The notes beneath the pieces were generated by a model. The model ran no database searches and was not told where the DNA came from. It saw only the letters and a program-made list of their open reading frames with translations. Positions 38,167-46,716 of a DNA stretch of 64,000 nt are shown piece by piece (within the stretch, counting starts at the first letter, position 1; each line of letters starts with the position of its first letter). This stretch comes from Winogradskyella alexanderae (GTDB lineage: Bacteria > Bacteroidota > Bacteroidia > Flavobacteriales > Flavobacteriaceae). The stretch spans positions 124,001 through 188,000 of the forward strand of contig NZ_JAIUJR010000001.1 of the NCBI RefSeq assembly GCF_020166335.1. The letters are read 5' to 3'. A program made the position numbers and the translations under genes.

Positions 38167-38673
38167 ATGAAAAATACAGTATTAAAATTTGGTAGCTACG
38201 GTTTAATATTAGGAGCCGTTATATTTGGATTAGCATTGACCTTAGGAAAGGGTCTTAGCACCTCAGCTCAGGAAATCATTGGCTATGGTTCAATGATTGC
38301 CGCTTTATCCTTTGTGTACTTTGGAATAAAACACTATCGAGATATCGTAAATGAAGGAAAAGTTTCGTTTAGCAAGGCACTTTTAATAGGTCTACTAATT
38401 TCTGCCTTCGTTGGTTTAGGTGTAGGAATAATGGATTATTTATACACAACGGTTATTAATCCAGATTTTGCGCAAGACTATCTTAAGACGACATTAGAAT
38501 CTTATAAAACCATGTATTCTGGTGAAGAACTAACCGCCAAAAAAAACGAATTAATAAAACAAATGGAAGATTACGGTAGCTCTGGTTTTATGGCGACCCT
38601 CATGTTCTTTACAGTGCTTCTTATCGGATTAATCATTTCAATAATTTCAGGACTAATTTTACAACGTAAATAA
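38167..38673 (+). CDS. DUF4199 family membrane protein
   Basis: 168 residues with four hydrophobic helices (about 10-25, 35-52, 70-92 and 137-165) and a conserved central region (ALLIGLLISAFVGLGVGIMDYLYTT in segments, then NPDF). This is the DUF4199 pattern, a family common in Bacteroidota with no known activity. Preceded by a LuxR-type regulator gene and an operator-like dyad; followed by DUF1801 and VOC genes on the same strand. Confidence 0.88.
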   Translation: MKNTVLKFGSYGLILGAVIFGLALTLGKGLSTSAQEIIGYGSMIAALSFVYFGIKHYRDIVNEGKVSFSKALLIGLLISAFVGLGVGIMDYLYTTVINPDFAQDYLKTTLESYKTMYSGEELTAKKNELIKQMEDYGSSGFMATLMFFTVLLIGLIISIISGLILQRK

Positions 38674-38692
38674 CAACTAAATCAATAATATT

Positions 38693-39148
38693 ATGCATAA
38701 CAAAATAGACACGCCCGAAGATTATATTAATCAACTTCCAGAAGAACGAAAGGTGCCCATTAGAAAACTGCACAATCTGATAAAAGATAATATGCCAGTT
38801 GGTTTGGAGGCAGGTATAGGTTATGGCATGTTGGCTTACTATGTACCCAAATCAAGATATCCTTCAGGTTATCACTGTAAACCTTTTCCTCCATTGCCAT
38901 TCATTAATCTGGCATCGCAAAAGAATTTTATTGCACTTTACCACTCTGGCCTATATGCAAAAAAAGACCTTTACGATTGGTTCGTTGCCGAGTATCCGAA
39001 GCATGCAAAATATAAGCTTGATATGGGTAAAAGTTGCATGCGTTTTAAAAAGGTCGATGACATCCCATACCCTCTTATTAAAGAATTATTGGGAAAGATG
39101 TCTGTTAAAGAATGGATAGCCATTTATGAAAAATCTTTAAAAAAATAG
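38693..39148 (+). CDS. DUF1801 family protein
   Basis: 151 residues, cytoplasmic. It has the DUF1801 layout: an N-terminal helical part (YINQLPEERKVPIRKLHNLI), a GYGMLAYYVP beta segment (about 43-52), a LASQKNFIALYHSGLY core and a SCMRFKKVDDIPYPLIKELL end. The family is related to YdhG/frataxin-like folds with suspected iron or stress roles, none settled. Four bases before the VOC gene, so in an operon. Confidence 0.88.
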   Translation: MHNKIDTPEDYINQLPEERKVPIRKLHNLIKDNMPVGLEAGIGYGMLAYYVPKSRYPSGYHCKPFPPLPFINLASQKNFIALYHSGLYAKKDLYDWFVAEYPKHAKYKLDMGKSCMRFKKVDDIPYPLIKELLGKMSVKEWIAIYEKSLKK

Positions 39149-39152
39149 CAAG

Positions 39153-39539
39153 ATGAAAAAACGAGTTACTGGAATTGGTGGTCTTTTCTTTAAAAGTAAA
39201 GATCCAAAGGCCTCAAGAGAATGGTACAAAAAACACTTAGGCTTTAATACAGACGACTACGGCTGTACATTTTGGTGGAAAAACAAAGAGGGAAATGATT
39301 GTACTACACAATGGAGTGCTTTTAAGGATGATACCGAATACTTCAATCCTTCAAAAAAAGACTTCATGTTTAATTATCGGGTTGAAGATCTAAAAGGCCT
39401 TCTTAAAATTTTAAAAGATGAAGGTGTAACAATTGTAGGTGATATGGAGACATATGAGTATGGAAAGTTTGCATGGGTTCTTGATAATGAGGGTAATAAA
39501 ATTGAATTGTGGGAACCGATTGATGCTGCTTTCAAATAA
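39153..39539 (+). CDS. VOC (glyoxalase/bleomycin-resistance superfamily) protein
   Basis: 128 residues, one paired beta-alpha-beta-beta-beta set as in VOC proteins. Visible: GGLFFKSKDPKASREWYKKHLG at the start (first half) and VLDNEGNKIELWEP at the end with the conserved metal-ligand Glu. The substrate is unknown; members of this superfamily include isomerases, dioxygenases and drug-binding proteins. Downstream neighbour of DUF1801 in the same operon. Confidence 0.87.
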   Translation: MKKRVTGIGGLFFKSKDPKASREWYKKHLGFNTDDYGCTFWWKNKEGNDCTTQWSAFKDDTEYFNPSKKDFMFNYRVEDLKGLLKILKDEGVTIVGDMETYEYGKFAWVLDNEGNKIELWEPIDAAFK

Positions 39540-39598
39540 ATTAGGTTACTTTTTTTATTAACTTTATAAATACTATTAACCATAAAAACAACTTAAAA

Positions 39599-40078
39599 AT
39601 GGCAGACGATAATAAAGATTTAAAAGACGACCTAGATGATATGATTGGCGATGCCAAAGAAAGTGCAAAAAAAGCTGGGGATAAAATAAGCCAAAAGGCA
39701 AGTGAAATTGCGGATGATGCAAAAGAATTGGCTGGTGAAGCAAAGGAAAAAGCAACAGAATTTGCTGATGATGCAAAGGAAGTTTTAAGTGATGGTAAAA
39801 ATATTGCAATTATAGCGCACCTAACTATTATAGGATGGGTAATCGCTTTGGTTATGAACTCCAATAATAAAACTGAAATAGGATCTTTTTATATAAGACA
39901 AATGTTAGGGCTATCAATAATTGCCTTTATCACTTCCTGGATACCAATACTTAATTTTTTAATATTTATTGTCCTTTTTGTTGCATGGATAATGAGTCTT
40001 GTAGGGGCGTTTAGTGGCGAAAAGAAAACAACCTTTTTGTTTGGCAATCAATTTCAAGAGTGGTTCAAAGGACTTTAA
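39599..40078 (+). CDS. DUF4870-like membrane protein with charged amphipathic N-terminal helix
   Basis: 159 residues. The N-terminal 62 residues are one long Ala/Lys/Asp/Glu-rich helix with repeating KDLKDDLDD, DAKELAGEAKEKA and DDAKE units of about 11 residues, like LEA or CsbD-type amphipathic helices. The rest has three hydrophobic helices (about 66-80, 95-115, 118-135) ending in FGNQFQEWFKGL, similar to DUF4870. No enzyme motif. It may sit at the inner membrane with the helix along the surface. A terminator shared with the convergent gene follows. Confidence 0.75.
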   Translation: MADDNKDLKDDLDDMIGDAKESAKKAGDKISQKASEIADDAKELAGEAKEKATEFADDAKEVLSDGKNIAIIAHLTIIGWVIALVMNSNNKTEIGSFYIRQMLGLSIIAFITSWIPILNFLIFIVLFVAWIMSLVGAFSGEKKTTFLFGNQFQEWFKGL

Positions 40079-40085
40079 AGTAATT

Positions 40086-40117
40086 AAAAACCCAGAAATG
40101 TATTTCTGGGTTTTTTT
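40086..40117. terminator. Bidirectional terminator
   Basis: AAAAACCCAGAAA and TTTCTGGGTTTTT pair over about 13 bp around TGTA, serving both convergent genes. Confidence 0.92.
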
Positions 40118-41126
40118 ATTTGTCTAAACCAAAATCTGACGGCAAAGTATCACCAATACGCTGGTCTCCCAACCATCCTATTAAATACACTCCAATTATA
40201 GGTGCATAGTTACCATAAACATCAATATAGATTTTATCTGTTTTTAGCTCAAAACTAGATTGTTTTGCTCTTCTATAAAGGATCGTGATGTTAGATTTCA
40301 AGGAAACGGATTTTATTCCTTTTTGTTTAGTATCTGATATTGTAATATAATCCCATTCATTGACTCTTTTGCCCTTACTAAAAACCTGATAACCGTTACT
40401 CTTAAGGTCTTTATTAAAAAGTGCTCTAATGAAATGCTGAACAGATCCTTTAAAAACCTTTTCCCGATTTTTCTTTACTCGCCTTTTTAGACCATTAGTA
40501 AGATCCTTGTAAAAAGACGTACCAAGATAAGTTACAGCGTTGAGTTTAAAATATTGCTCTTCAACATCGACGACGCTATAACTAGCTTCAAAATCTATAA
40601 TATCAAAATCTATCTCGTACTGAAGTGCCCTGTTTTTTACTTTAACTGGAACAGGAGAACTTGCATACAAAGTCTTATTGTCACTATCATAATATAAGAT
40701 GAGCTTGTCTTCGTTCAATATTCTGCAAGAGTTGGCAAAACGAGAGGTGCCTAAAAACTCTTTTTTGAACAAATTAAGTTTTTGGGCTCTGGTTAATTCA
40801 TCATCAAAATTTACGTAGACCTCATCAAGTGTATTGGTAGCAACATTTAACTCAACAATAATATTGCTTTTAGATCTGTAATCGCTTATAATAATCTTCT
40901 CGTATCCTAAAAAGGAAATTACCAAATTAGACTGAACAGCATCATTATAAACAATAGAAAATTCGCCTCTTTCGTCTGTTGTTGTACCTATGGTTGTATG
41001 ATCAAAGTAGACTGATGCGGTTTCTAATGGCTCACGCGTAAATTTATCTATTACGGTTCCAGTAAGAGTCTGAGACAATATAAACGAAGGGCAAACTAAT
41101 AAGACTAATAAGATTTTATTTGTCAT
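40116..41126 (-). CDS. Exported CarboxypepD_reg-like domain protein
   Basis: 336 residues with a signal peptide (ending ILSQ). An N-terminal carboxypeptidase regulatory-like beta-sandwich (about 20-105, TGTVIDKFTREPLETASVYFD in parts, FLGYEK) is followed by about 230 residues without a recognised fold (includes KKEFLGTSRFANSCRI). In Bacteroidota such proteins are often surface or periplasmic accessories. Its ATG lies inside the end of the upstream acyltransferase gene (11-base overlap), so it ends a four-gene minus-strand operon. Function unknown. Confidence 0.82.
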   Translation of the reverse strand: MTNKILLVLLVCPSFILSQTLTGTVIDKFTREPLETASVYFDHTTIGTTTDERGEFSIVYNDAVQSNLVISFLGYEKIIISDYRSKSNIIVELNVATNTLDEVYVNFDDELTRAQKLNLFKKEFLGTSRFANSCRILNEDKLILYYDSDNKTLYASSPVPVKVKNRALQYEIDFDIIDFEASYSVVDVEEQYFKLNAVTYLGTSFYKDLTNGLKRRVKKNREKVFKGSVQHFIRALFNKDLKSNGYQVFSKGKRVNEWDYITISDTKQKGIKSVSLKSNITILYRRAKQSSFELKTDKIYIDVYGNYAPIIGVYLIGWLGDQRIGDTLPSDFGLDK

Positions 41127-42945
41127 TATTTTCCATAAATTTTTGCTCTAGCTCAGCCTGAAATTCCTCCATAACCGGTCTTACAGTACTTTCAGGAAGA
41201 TCGGCAATTTTTATGTACATAAGGCCATCTACCGCGTTATTGAAGAGAGGATCTACATTAAAAGCTACCAGCTTTGCATTCTGCTTAATGTATTTTTTTA
41301 GTAATACAGGCAATCTCAATGCACCAGGTTCTACCTCATCAATAATTTTATCAAATTTATTTAGGTCCGCTTCTGTTGAATCAAAAACGAAATCCTTATC
41401 TGCATCTTTGAGCTTTACTTTAAACTCCTTTTTTGGATGCACGTATTGTGCAACATAGGGATCGTAGTAATGCGACTTCATGAACTCAATCATCAAGCTT
41501 TTAGAAAAGTTTGAAAATTGGTTACTAATGCTAACACCTCCAATAAGATACTTATGTTCTGGATATCGTAAAGTGGTGTGGACTATACCTTTCCATAACA
41601 AAAACAATGGCATGGGTTTCTGCTGGTACTCTTTTATGATAAATGCACGACCCATTTCAATGGATTGACTCATCATTCTATAAAGTTCTGGTTCAAACCT
41701 GAAGAGATCTTGCAAATAAAACCCATCAATACCAAATCGTTCAAATATCTTTGCACCAAGACCCATTCGGTAAGCACCAGCAATAATATTATTTTCGTTA
41801 TCCCACAAAAACATGTGGTGGTAGTAGGTATCAAACTTGTCTAAATCTATAGCTTCATTTGTACCTTCGCCAACTTCTCTAAAGGTGATTTCACGAAGTC
41901 TTCCTATTTCTTGTAAAATATTTGGTATATCCTTAGCAGAAGCTAAAAACACCTCATAATTTTTGCTTTGGAGTAGTCTGCAGTCATTTTGCCTAAGAAA
42001 GTTTACTTCGTTAACCATTATTTCGGAGTCAACTGGAGTTACTATTCGTTTTGGAGATTTCGGAACCTTTACAGTAGATTTTATATTTTCTAAAATCTTT
42101 GATTTACTCTCAAAGGTATTAGACAACATATAAGTTTTTCGTCTCAGAAACTCTGAAAATTCAGCTAAGGTCTGATGCTCCTTTTGATCTTTTACGGAAA
42201 TAGGTTTACCCACCCTAACTTTAATCACCCGTCTTTTTTGGGTTAATAATTCTGAAGGTAATTTAGCTGTTCTCAGCGTATCACTAATCTTGGATAGCCT
42301 GTAGAACAGTCTGCTGTTTTTTGCATGAAAATAAATTGGCACTACTGGTACTTCAGCCTTTTGTATAAGTTTCATAGCTGCTTCTTCCCATGGCTTGTCT
42401 ACCACTAACTTACCATCTCTATAAGTTGAAACTTCTCCAGCCGGAAATACCCCTAAGGGACTTCCTTCCTTTAAATGAAGAATTGCATTCTTAAATCCTG
42501 TAATACTACTTTTAACATCCTTTCTGTCCTCAAAAGGATTCACCGGCATTATGAATGGTTTTAATGGTTCTATTCTATGCAATAAAAAGTTTGCTATAAT
42601 TTTAAAATCACTGCGTTGCTCTAACATAATTTTTAATAACAGTACACCATCTATACCTCCCAAGGGATGATTCGAAATTGTTATGTAGGGTCCTTCTTTT
42701 GGCAGACGGTTAATGTCTTCGTCTGGAATTTCAAATTTTATCTGAAATTCATCCAAAATGCCATTTAAAAACTCGAGATCTTTGAGATGTTTATTCCTAT
42801 TATAAATCTTATTTAGTGTAGAAATTTTGAGGACTTTCATTAAAATCCAACCAAAAAAGGTTCCTATAAAACCGTATTTGTTAGCATTGATTGCTTTGGC
42901 TACTTCCTTAGCAGTTACTAATCCAATTTCGGTTGATTCACCCAT
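41116..42945 (-). CDS. Bifunctional acyltransferase, OlsF-like (PlsC-type plus GNAT/OlsB-type domains)
   Basis: 609 residues. The N-terminal lysophospholipid acyltransferase-like domain (about 75-280) has SNHPLGGIDG (His93, Asp99) and FPAGEVSTY. The C-terminal half (about 310-600) matches OlsB/hemolysin-like N-acyltransferases (REITFREVGEG, AYRMGLG, SIEMGRAFIIKEYQ). This fusion resembles OlsF of Serratia and Flavobacterium johnsoniae, which makes ornithine lipids in one protein. It may therefore acylate ornithine (or glycine/lysine-type head groups) at the inner membrane. The family match is by motif reading; the amino acid is not proved. Between aspartate kinase and a CarboxypepD_reg gene. 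Confidence 0.82.
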   Translation of the reverse strand: MGESTEIGLVTAKEVAKAINANKYGFIGTFFGWILMKVLKISTLNKIYNRNKHLKDLEFLNGILDEFQIKFEIPDEDINRLPKEGPYITISNHPLGGIDGVLLLKIMLEQRSDFKIIANFLLHRIEPLKPFIMPVNPFEDRKDVKSSITGFKNAILHLKEGSPLGVFPAGEVSTYRDGKLVVDKPWEEAAMKLIQKAEVPVVPIYFHAKNSRLFYRLSKISDTLRTAKLPSELLTQKRRVIKVRVGKPISVKDQKEHQTLAEFSEFLRRKTYMLSNTFESKSKILENIKSTVKVPKSPKRIVTPVDSEIMVNEVNFLRQNDCRLLQSKNYEVFLASAKDIPNILQEIGRLREITFREVGEGTNEAIDLDKFDTYYHHMFLWDNENNIIAGAYRMGLGAKIFERFGIDGFYLQDLFRFEPELYRMMSQSIEMGRAFIIKEYQQKPMPLFLLWKGIVHTTLRYPEHKYLIGGVSISNQFSNFSKSLMIEFMKSHYYDPYVAQYVHPKKEFKVKLKDADKDFVFDSTEADLNKFDKIIDEVEPGALRLPVLLKKYIKQNAKLVAFNVDPLFNNAVDGLMYIKIADLPESTVRPVMEEFQAELEQKFMENNDK

Positions 42946-42965
42946 AAAACAAATGTAATAACTAT

Positions 42966-44216
42966 TTATTTAGTAACAATTTGAACTGTTTGTTGTGTTA
43001 ATTGCTTTAGCAAAACTGTTTTCCCCTTTTCTAATGACTGTATTGCTTCGTTATTGTAATGCCTTATAGTGTAAAGACTTACGTTATCATAACTTGTAAC
43101 CTTAAATTTCGCCCGTAAGTGTTGCAATAATTTTTCAAGATTATTATAAATATTATCAATGCATACCGAGAAACTTATTGCTGAATTCTGAATAACATCT
43201 ACTTTCATTTTATATAAATGCAAAAGATTAAAAATAGCGCTAATGTTTTCTTCAACGATATAGGAAAAATCTAGAGACGAAAGTGATATTAAGGTTTGGT
43301 TTTTCTTTACGATAAAACAGGGTATTTCAGGATCAAGCGGTTTGCCTTTGCTCACGCATGTACCATTATCTTTTGGGTTTAAAAACGACTTTACATATAA
43401 AGGTATCTCTTTGCGTTGTAACGGTTGTAAGGTTTTAGGATGTATTACCGAAGCACCATAAAAAGCAAGCTCAATAGCTTCGGTGTATGAAATCTGATGA
43501 AGCAATTGTGGGTTTTCAAAATAACGCGGATCGGCATTTAAAACTCCAGGGACATCTTTCCATATGGTTACACTATTCGCATTAAGACAATACGCAAAAA
43601 TAGCAGCAGTGTAATCGCTTCCTTCCCTGCCTAAAGTTGTTGTGAAATTGTTGGCATCACTCCCCAGAAAACCTTGAGTAATATTTAATTTAGAACTATC
43701 AAAACTCGAAGAAATTCTTTCCTGAGTAAGTTCCCAATTGACATTTGCTCTTCTATAATAGTTGTCTGTTTTTATAAAATCTCTTACATCCAACCAATTA
43801 TTCTTTAATCCTTTATAATTTAAATAATGACTAATTATGGTAGTAGATATTAATTCTCCAAACCCTATTGTTTGGTCATATACGAAATTATAATCTGGTG
43901 ATTTGCTATGTTTGAAAAATAAGTTGAGTCCATCAAAAAGGTTTTTAATAGAAGTAAAAACCGGGTTTTGATCGTTTTCAAATAAATCCAATAGAATTTC
44001 ATTGTGGTATTTTATAACGTCATGAATAGCACTTTGTAGCTCAGATTTATTTTCAAAATAATTTTTAACTACAACTTCTAAAGCATTGGTGGTTTTGCCC
44101 ATTGCTGAAACAATGACTAGCGTATTATCATATCCTGTATCTTTTAAAACTTGTACTAAATTTTTAACTCCGTCTGCATCCTTTACCGAAGCACCACCAA
44201 ATTTATAAACTCGCAT
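42966..44216 (-). CDS. Aspartate kinase (monofunctional)
   Basis: 416 residues. Phosphorylates aspartate as the first step toward Lys, Met, Thr and diaminopimelate. The start VYKFGGASVKD is the conserved nucleotide/substrate loop; TTLGREGSDYTAA (about 201-213) and GASVIHPKT (about 259-267) are further aspartate kinase motifs. A C-terminal regulatory ACT-like region (about 310-390) suggests feedback control. No homoserine dehydrogenase domain is fused. Its ATG overlaps the end of the GNAT gene (TAATG type). Confidence 0.94.
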   Translation of the reverse strand: MRVYKFGGASVKDADGVKNLVQVLKDTGYDNTLVIVSAMGKTTNALEVVVKNYFENKSELQSAIHDVIKYHNEILLDLFENDQNPVFTSIKNLFDGLNLFFKHSKSPDYNFVYDQTIGFGELISTTIISHYLNYKGLKNNWLDVRDFIKTDNYYRRANVNWELTQERISSSFDSSKLNITQGFLGSDANNFTTTLGREGSDYTAAIFAYCLNANSVTIWKDVPGVLNADPRYFENPQLLHQISYTEAIELAFYGASVIHPKTLQPLQRKEIPLYVKSFLNPKDNGTCVSKGKPLDPEIPCFIVKKNQTLISLSSLDFSYIVEENISAIFNLLHLYKMKVDVIQNSAISFSVCIDNIYNNLEKLLQHLRAKFKVTSYDNVSLYTIRHYNNEAIQSLEKGKTVLLKQLTQQTVQIVTK

Positions 44217-44692
44217 TACAAATTCTTTATATAATTATCTATTGCTATTTCATCTAATTGTACTACATCCCAATCGCGTAAAATCCTTGCGCCTTTACTT
44301 TCATAAAATTTAATGGCAGGTTCATTCCAATCCAAGACCTCCCAACCTAATCGTTTTACACCACGATTTTTCGCATATTTTACAACCTGATCTAGTAGTG
44401 ACGTTCCCAAGCCTTTTCCTCTAAAGGCTTCACTTACAATTAGATCTTCCAAGTGTAAAACTTCGCCTTTCCATGTTGAATATCTCGGGTATATTAAAGC
44501 AATGCCTTCTACTTGATTATTTACTTCAACAACAAAACATGTAAATTTAGGTTTAGGCCCAAAACCGTCTTCCTCAAGTTCTTCCAAAGTTACTTCAACA
44601 GCGTCGGTTTCTTTTTCAAATACTGCCAATTCCCTAATAAGTTCTAAAACTCTGGGCATATCCTGTTTTGTTGCAAGTCTCGGTTGGCACAT
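44216..44692 (-). CDS. GNAT family N-acetyltransferase
   Basis: 158 residues. The acetyl-CoA loop AFRGKGLGTSLL (about 93-104) and the HLEDLIVSEAFR strand are clear, with WNEPAIKFYESKGA (about 122-135) typical of diamine acetyltransferase-like GNATs. The substrate (polyamine or amino acid derivative) is uncertain. First gene of the minus-strand operon leading to aspartate kinase; its promoter box lies at 44719-44712. Confidence 0.9.
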   Translation of the reverse strand: MCQPRLATKQDMPRVLELIRELAVFEKETDAVEVTLEELEEDGFGPKPKFTCFVVEVNNQVEGIALIYPRYSTWKGEVLHLEDLIVSEAFRGKGLGTSLLDQVVKYAKNRGVKRLGWEVLDWNEPAIKFYESKGARILRDWDVVQLDEIAIDNYIKNL

Positions 44693-44711
44693 ACTATTTA
44701 ATAAGAGAAAT

Positions 44712-44719
44712 CAAATATA
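44712..44719 (-). promoter_or_regulatory. -7 box TATATTTG of the GNAT/aspartate kinase operon
   Basis: Perfect TAnnTTTG on the minus strand, 20 bases before the GNAT ATG (44692). Confidence 0.6.
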
Positions 44720-44749
44720 ATTCAAAACAGACGTTACTTAACAATTATT

Positions 44750-44783
44750 TTAATTTACGCAATCGTTATAGTTTGTAAATTAA
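44750..44783. promoter_or_regulatory. Inverted repeat between divergent GNAT and fbp promoters
   Basis: TTAATTTAC (44750-44758) and GTAAATTAA (44775-44783), 16-base spacer, lie between the minus-strand -7 box and the fbp -7-like box GATATTTG (44787-44794). It could be a shared operator. Confidence 0.4.
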
Positions 44784-44819
44784 TACGATATTTGTTGATA
44801 TTAATCAATATATTGCTTC

Positions 44820-45824
44820 ATGTCTCACACCAATCAAACTCTTGGCGAGTTTATCATTGAAAATCAAGCCTCTTTTAAATACACATCGGGTGAATTGTCT
44901 CGTTTAATCAATTCAATAAGGCTAGCTGCCAAAGTTGTTAATCACGAAGTTAACAAGGCAGGCCTTGTCGATATTATTGGTAATGCTGGCGACACTAACA
45001 TTCAAGGTGAAGATCAACAGAAGTTAGATGTGTATGCCAATGAGAAGTTTATCCAAACCATGACCAAGAGAAATATTGTATGTGGCATTGCGAGCGAAGA
45101 AGAGGATGATTTTATAGCCATTAATAGCCAAGACGAAAACCATCAAAATAAGTATGTTGTATTAATTGATCCTCTTGACGGTTCTTCAAATATTGATGTA
45201 AACGTATCCGTGGGTACAATTTTCTCTGTTTACAGACGCGTAACCCCAGTTGGAACTCCTGTGCAGCTAAAAGATTTTCTGCAAAAAGGAAACCAGCAAG
45301 TTGCTGCAGGCTATGTAATTTATGGTACCTCAACCATGCTGGTATATACTACAGGTGATGGTGTTAATGGGTTTACCTTGAACCCAGCTATTGGTTCATT
45401 TTATTTGTCACACCCAAATATGGAATTTCCAGAAGATGGAAAAATTTATTCTGTAAATGAGGGTAACTACATCCACTTCCCAAAAGGTATTAAGGATTAC
45501 ATTAAATATTGCCAGATGGAGGAAGGTGATAGACCTTACACGTCGAGATATATTGGTTCTTTAGTTTCGGATTTTCACAGGAACATGATAAAAGGTGGTA
45601 TTTATATGTACCCCAAAAGTTCCAAAAATGCCAAAGGCAAACTTAGATTGTTGTACGAATGTAATCCAATGGCCTTTTTAGCCGAGCAGGCTAATGGAAA
45701 AGCAAGTGATGGTTTCAGTAGAATAATGGATATTGAGCCTACCGAACTTCACGAGCGCGTACCTTTTATTTGTGGCAGTAAAAAGATGGTTGAAAAAGCC
45801 GAAGAATTTATGCGAAATGCATAA
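44820..45824 (+). CDS. fbp: Class 1 fructose-1,6-bisphosphatase
   Basis: 334 residues. Gluconeogenic hydrolysis of fructose 1,6-bisphosphate. Metal-site motifs: ASEEEDD (about 90-96) and [24 protein letters not shown] (in segments, about 116-139); substrate region [12 protein letters not shown] (about 241-252) and [12 protein letters not shown] (about 277-288). AMP-inhibited type I is expected. Divergent from the GNAT/aspartate kinase operon. Confidence 0.96.
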   Translation: MSHTNQTLGEFIIENQASFKYTSGELSRLINSIRLAAKVVNHEVNKAGLVDIIGNAGDTNIQGEDQQKLDVYANEKFIQTMTKRNIVCGIASEEEDDFIAINSQDENHQNKYVVLIDPLDGSSNIDVNVSVGTIFSVYRRVTPVGTPVQLKDFLQKGNQQVAAGYVIYGTSTMLVYTTGDGVNGFTLNPAIGSFYLSHPNMEFPEDGKIYSVNEGNYIHFPKGIKDYIKYCQMEEGDRPYTSRYIGSLVSDFHRNMIKGGIYMYPKSSKNAKGKLRLLYECNPMAFLAEQANGKASDGFSRIMDIEPTELHERVPFICGSKKMVEKAEEFMRNA

Positions 45825-46008
45825 AATAACAAAGCGCCTCCTGGTCAATTTTAAACTGTACCTGTTTCTTTTCTTTTAGTTCATATTTTTATATGCCTTC
45901 CAAAAATTCGTCTACCTCATTTTGGAAACAGCTTAAGCGGTAATTCAAGAGCTCTAAGTTCTATATTATATGCCATAATTGATACAAGAAAAGCAAAATA
46001 ATTCTATA

Positions 46009-46016
46009 TATATTTG
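46009..46016 (+). promoter_or_regulatory. -7 box TATATTTG just before the transglutaminase-like gene
   Basis: Perfect TAnnTTTG ending four bases before ATG 46021, so the mRNA may be leaderless. Confidence 0.55.
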
Positions 46017-46020
46017 ATTT

Positions 46021-46659
46021 ATGAATACCAAATATCTAAAAGAGACGTATTACTACGATTACAACAGTCCCATAATTCAGGACTTAATTATGGAGATTCA
46101 TCACTTAAAGACAGAACAGGAAAAGATAAAAGGGCTTTATCTCAAAATTAGAGATAGCTGGCGATACAATCCTTATGATATTGGCCTAACTGAAGAACAT
46201 TACAAAGCCAGTATCATTGCAAATAAAGAAGAAGCGCATTGTATTGATAAAGCCATTCTTTACATAGCAGGTCTACGCGCATTAAATATTCCTGCGAGAT
46301 TACGTCTAGCCAAAGTTTCGAATCATATAGCGGTAGAACGTTTAGAAAAGAAATTGGGCACTAATGTGTTGGCACCACATGGATTAGTGGATGTTTATTT
46401 TAAGGGTTATTGGAAAAAATGTTCGCCGGCTTTTAATAAGGAACTTTGCGACTTATATAATGTTGCAGTTCTAGATTTTGATGGCACTGAAGATTCAATA
46501 CTGCAAGAATACAATAAAGACAATAAAAAATTTATGACCTATCTTGAAGATTACGGTGATTTTGAGGATGTCCCTTTAGATTACATTAAGTCTATTTTCA
46601 GAAATCAATATCCAGATTTGTATAAGAGATATTTGGGAGCTACTGATATTAAGTTTTAA
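46021..46659 (+). CDS. Transglutaminase-like cysteine protease-fold protein
   Basis: 212 residues, cytoplasmic. The expected Cys is in EAHCIDKA (about 77-84) and the His in LAPHGLVDVYF (about 119-130), as in the transglutaminase-like fold. The usual third residue (Asp in a DPT-type motif) reads CSPAFN (about 137-142), so the triad is incomplete or uses Asn. Members of this superfamily include peptidases and amidases; the substrate is unknown. Confidence 0.85.
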   Translation: MNTKYLKETYYYDYNSPIIQDLIMEIHHLKTEQEKIKGLYLKIRDSWRYNPYDIGLTEEHYKASIIANKEEAHCIDKAILYIAGLRALNIPARLRLAKVSNHIAVERLEKKLGTNVLAPHGLVDVYFKGYWKKCSPAFNKELCDLYNVAVLDFDGTEDSILQEYNKDNKKFMTYLEDYGDFEDVPLDYIKSIFRNQYPDLYKRYLGATDIKF

Positions 46660-46682
46660 ACCTTTTTTAGACAAAACATACT

Positions 46683-46690
46683 TATCTTTG
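46683..46690 (+). promoter_or_regulatory. -7 box TATCTTTG of mfd
   Basis: Perfect TAnnTTTG, 26 bases upstream of the GTG start at 46717. Confidence 0.6.
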
Positions 46691-46716
46691 CCACTTCACA
46701 AAAAAGAGAATAACTA

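Noticed and set aside
39541-39864. Minus-strand frames with Ser/Phe/Leu-rich sequence opposite the DUF4870-like gene
   Set aside because: Composition is the antisense of the Ala/Lys/Glu-rich helix; no promoter or family match.
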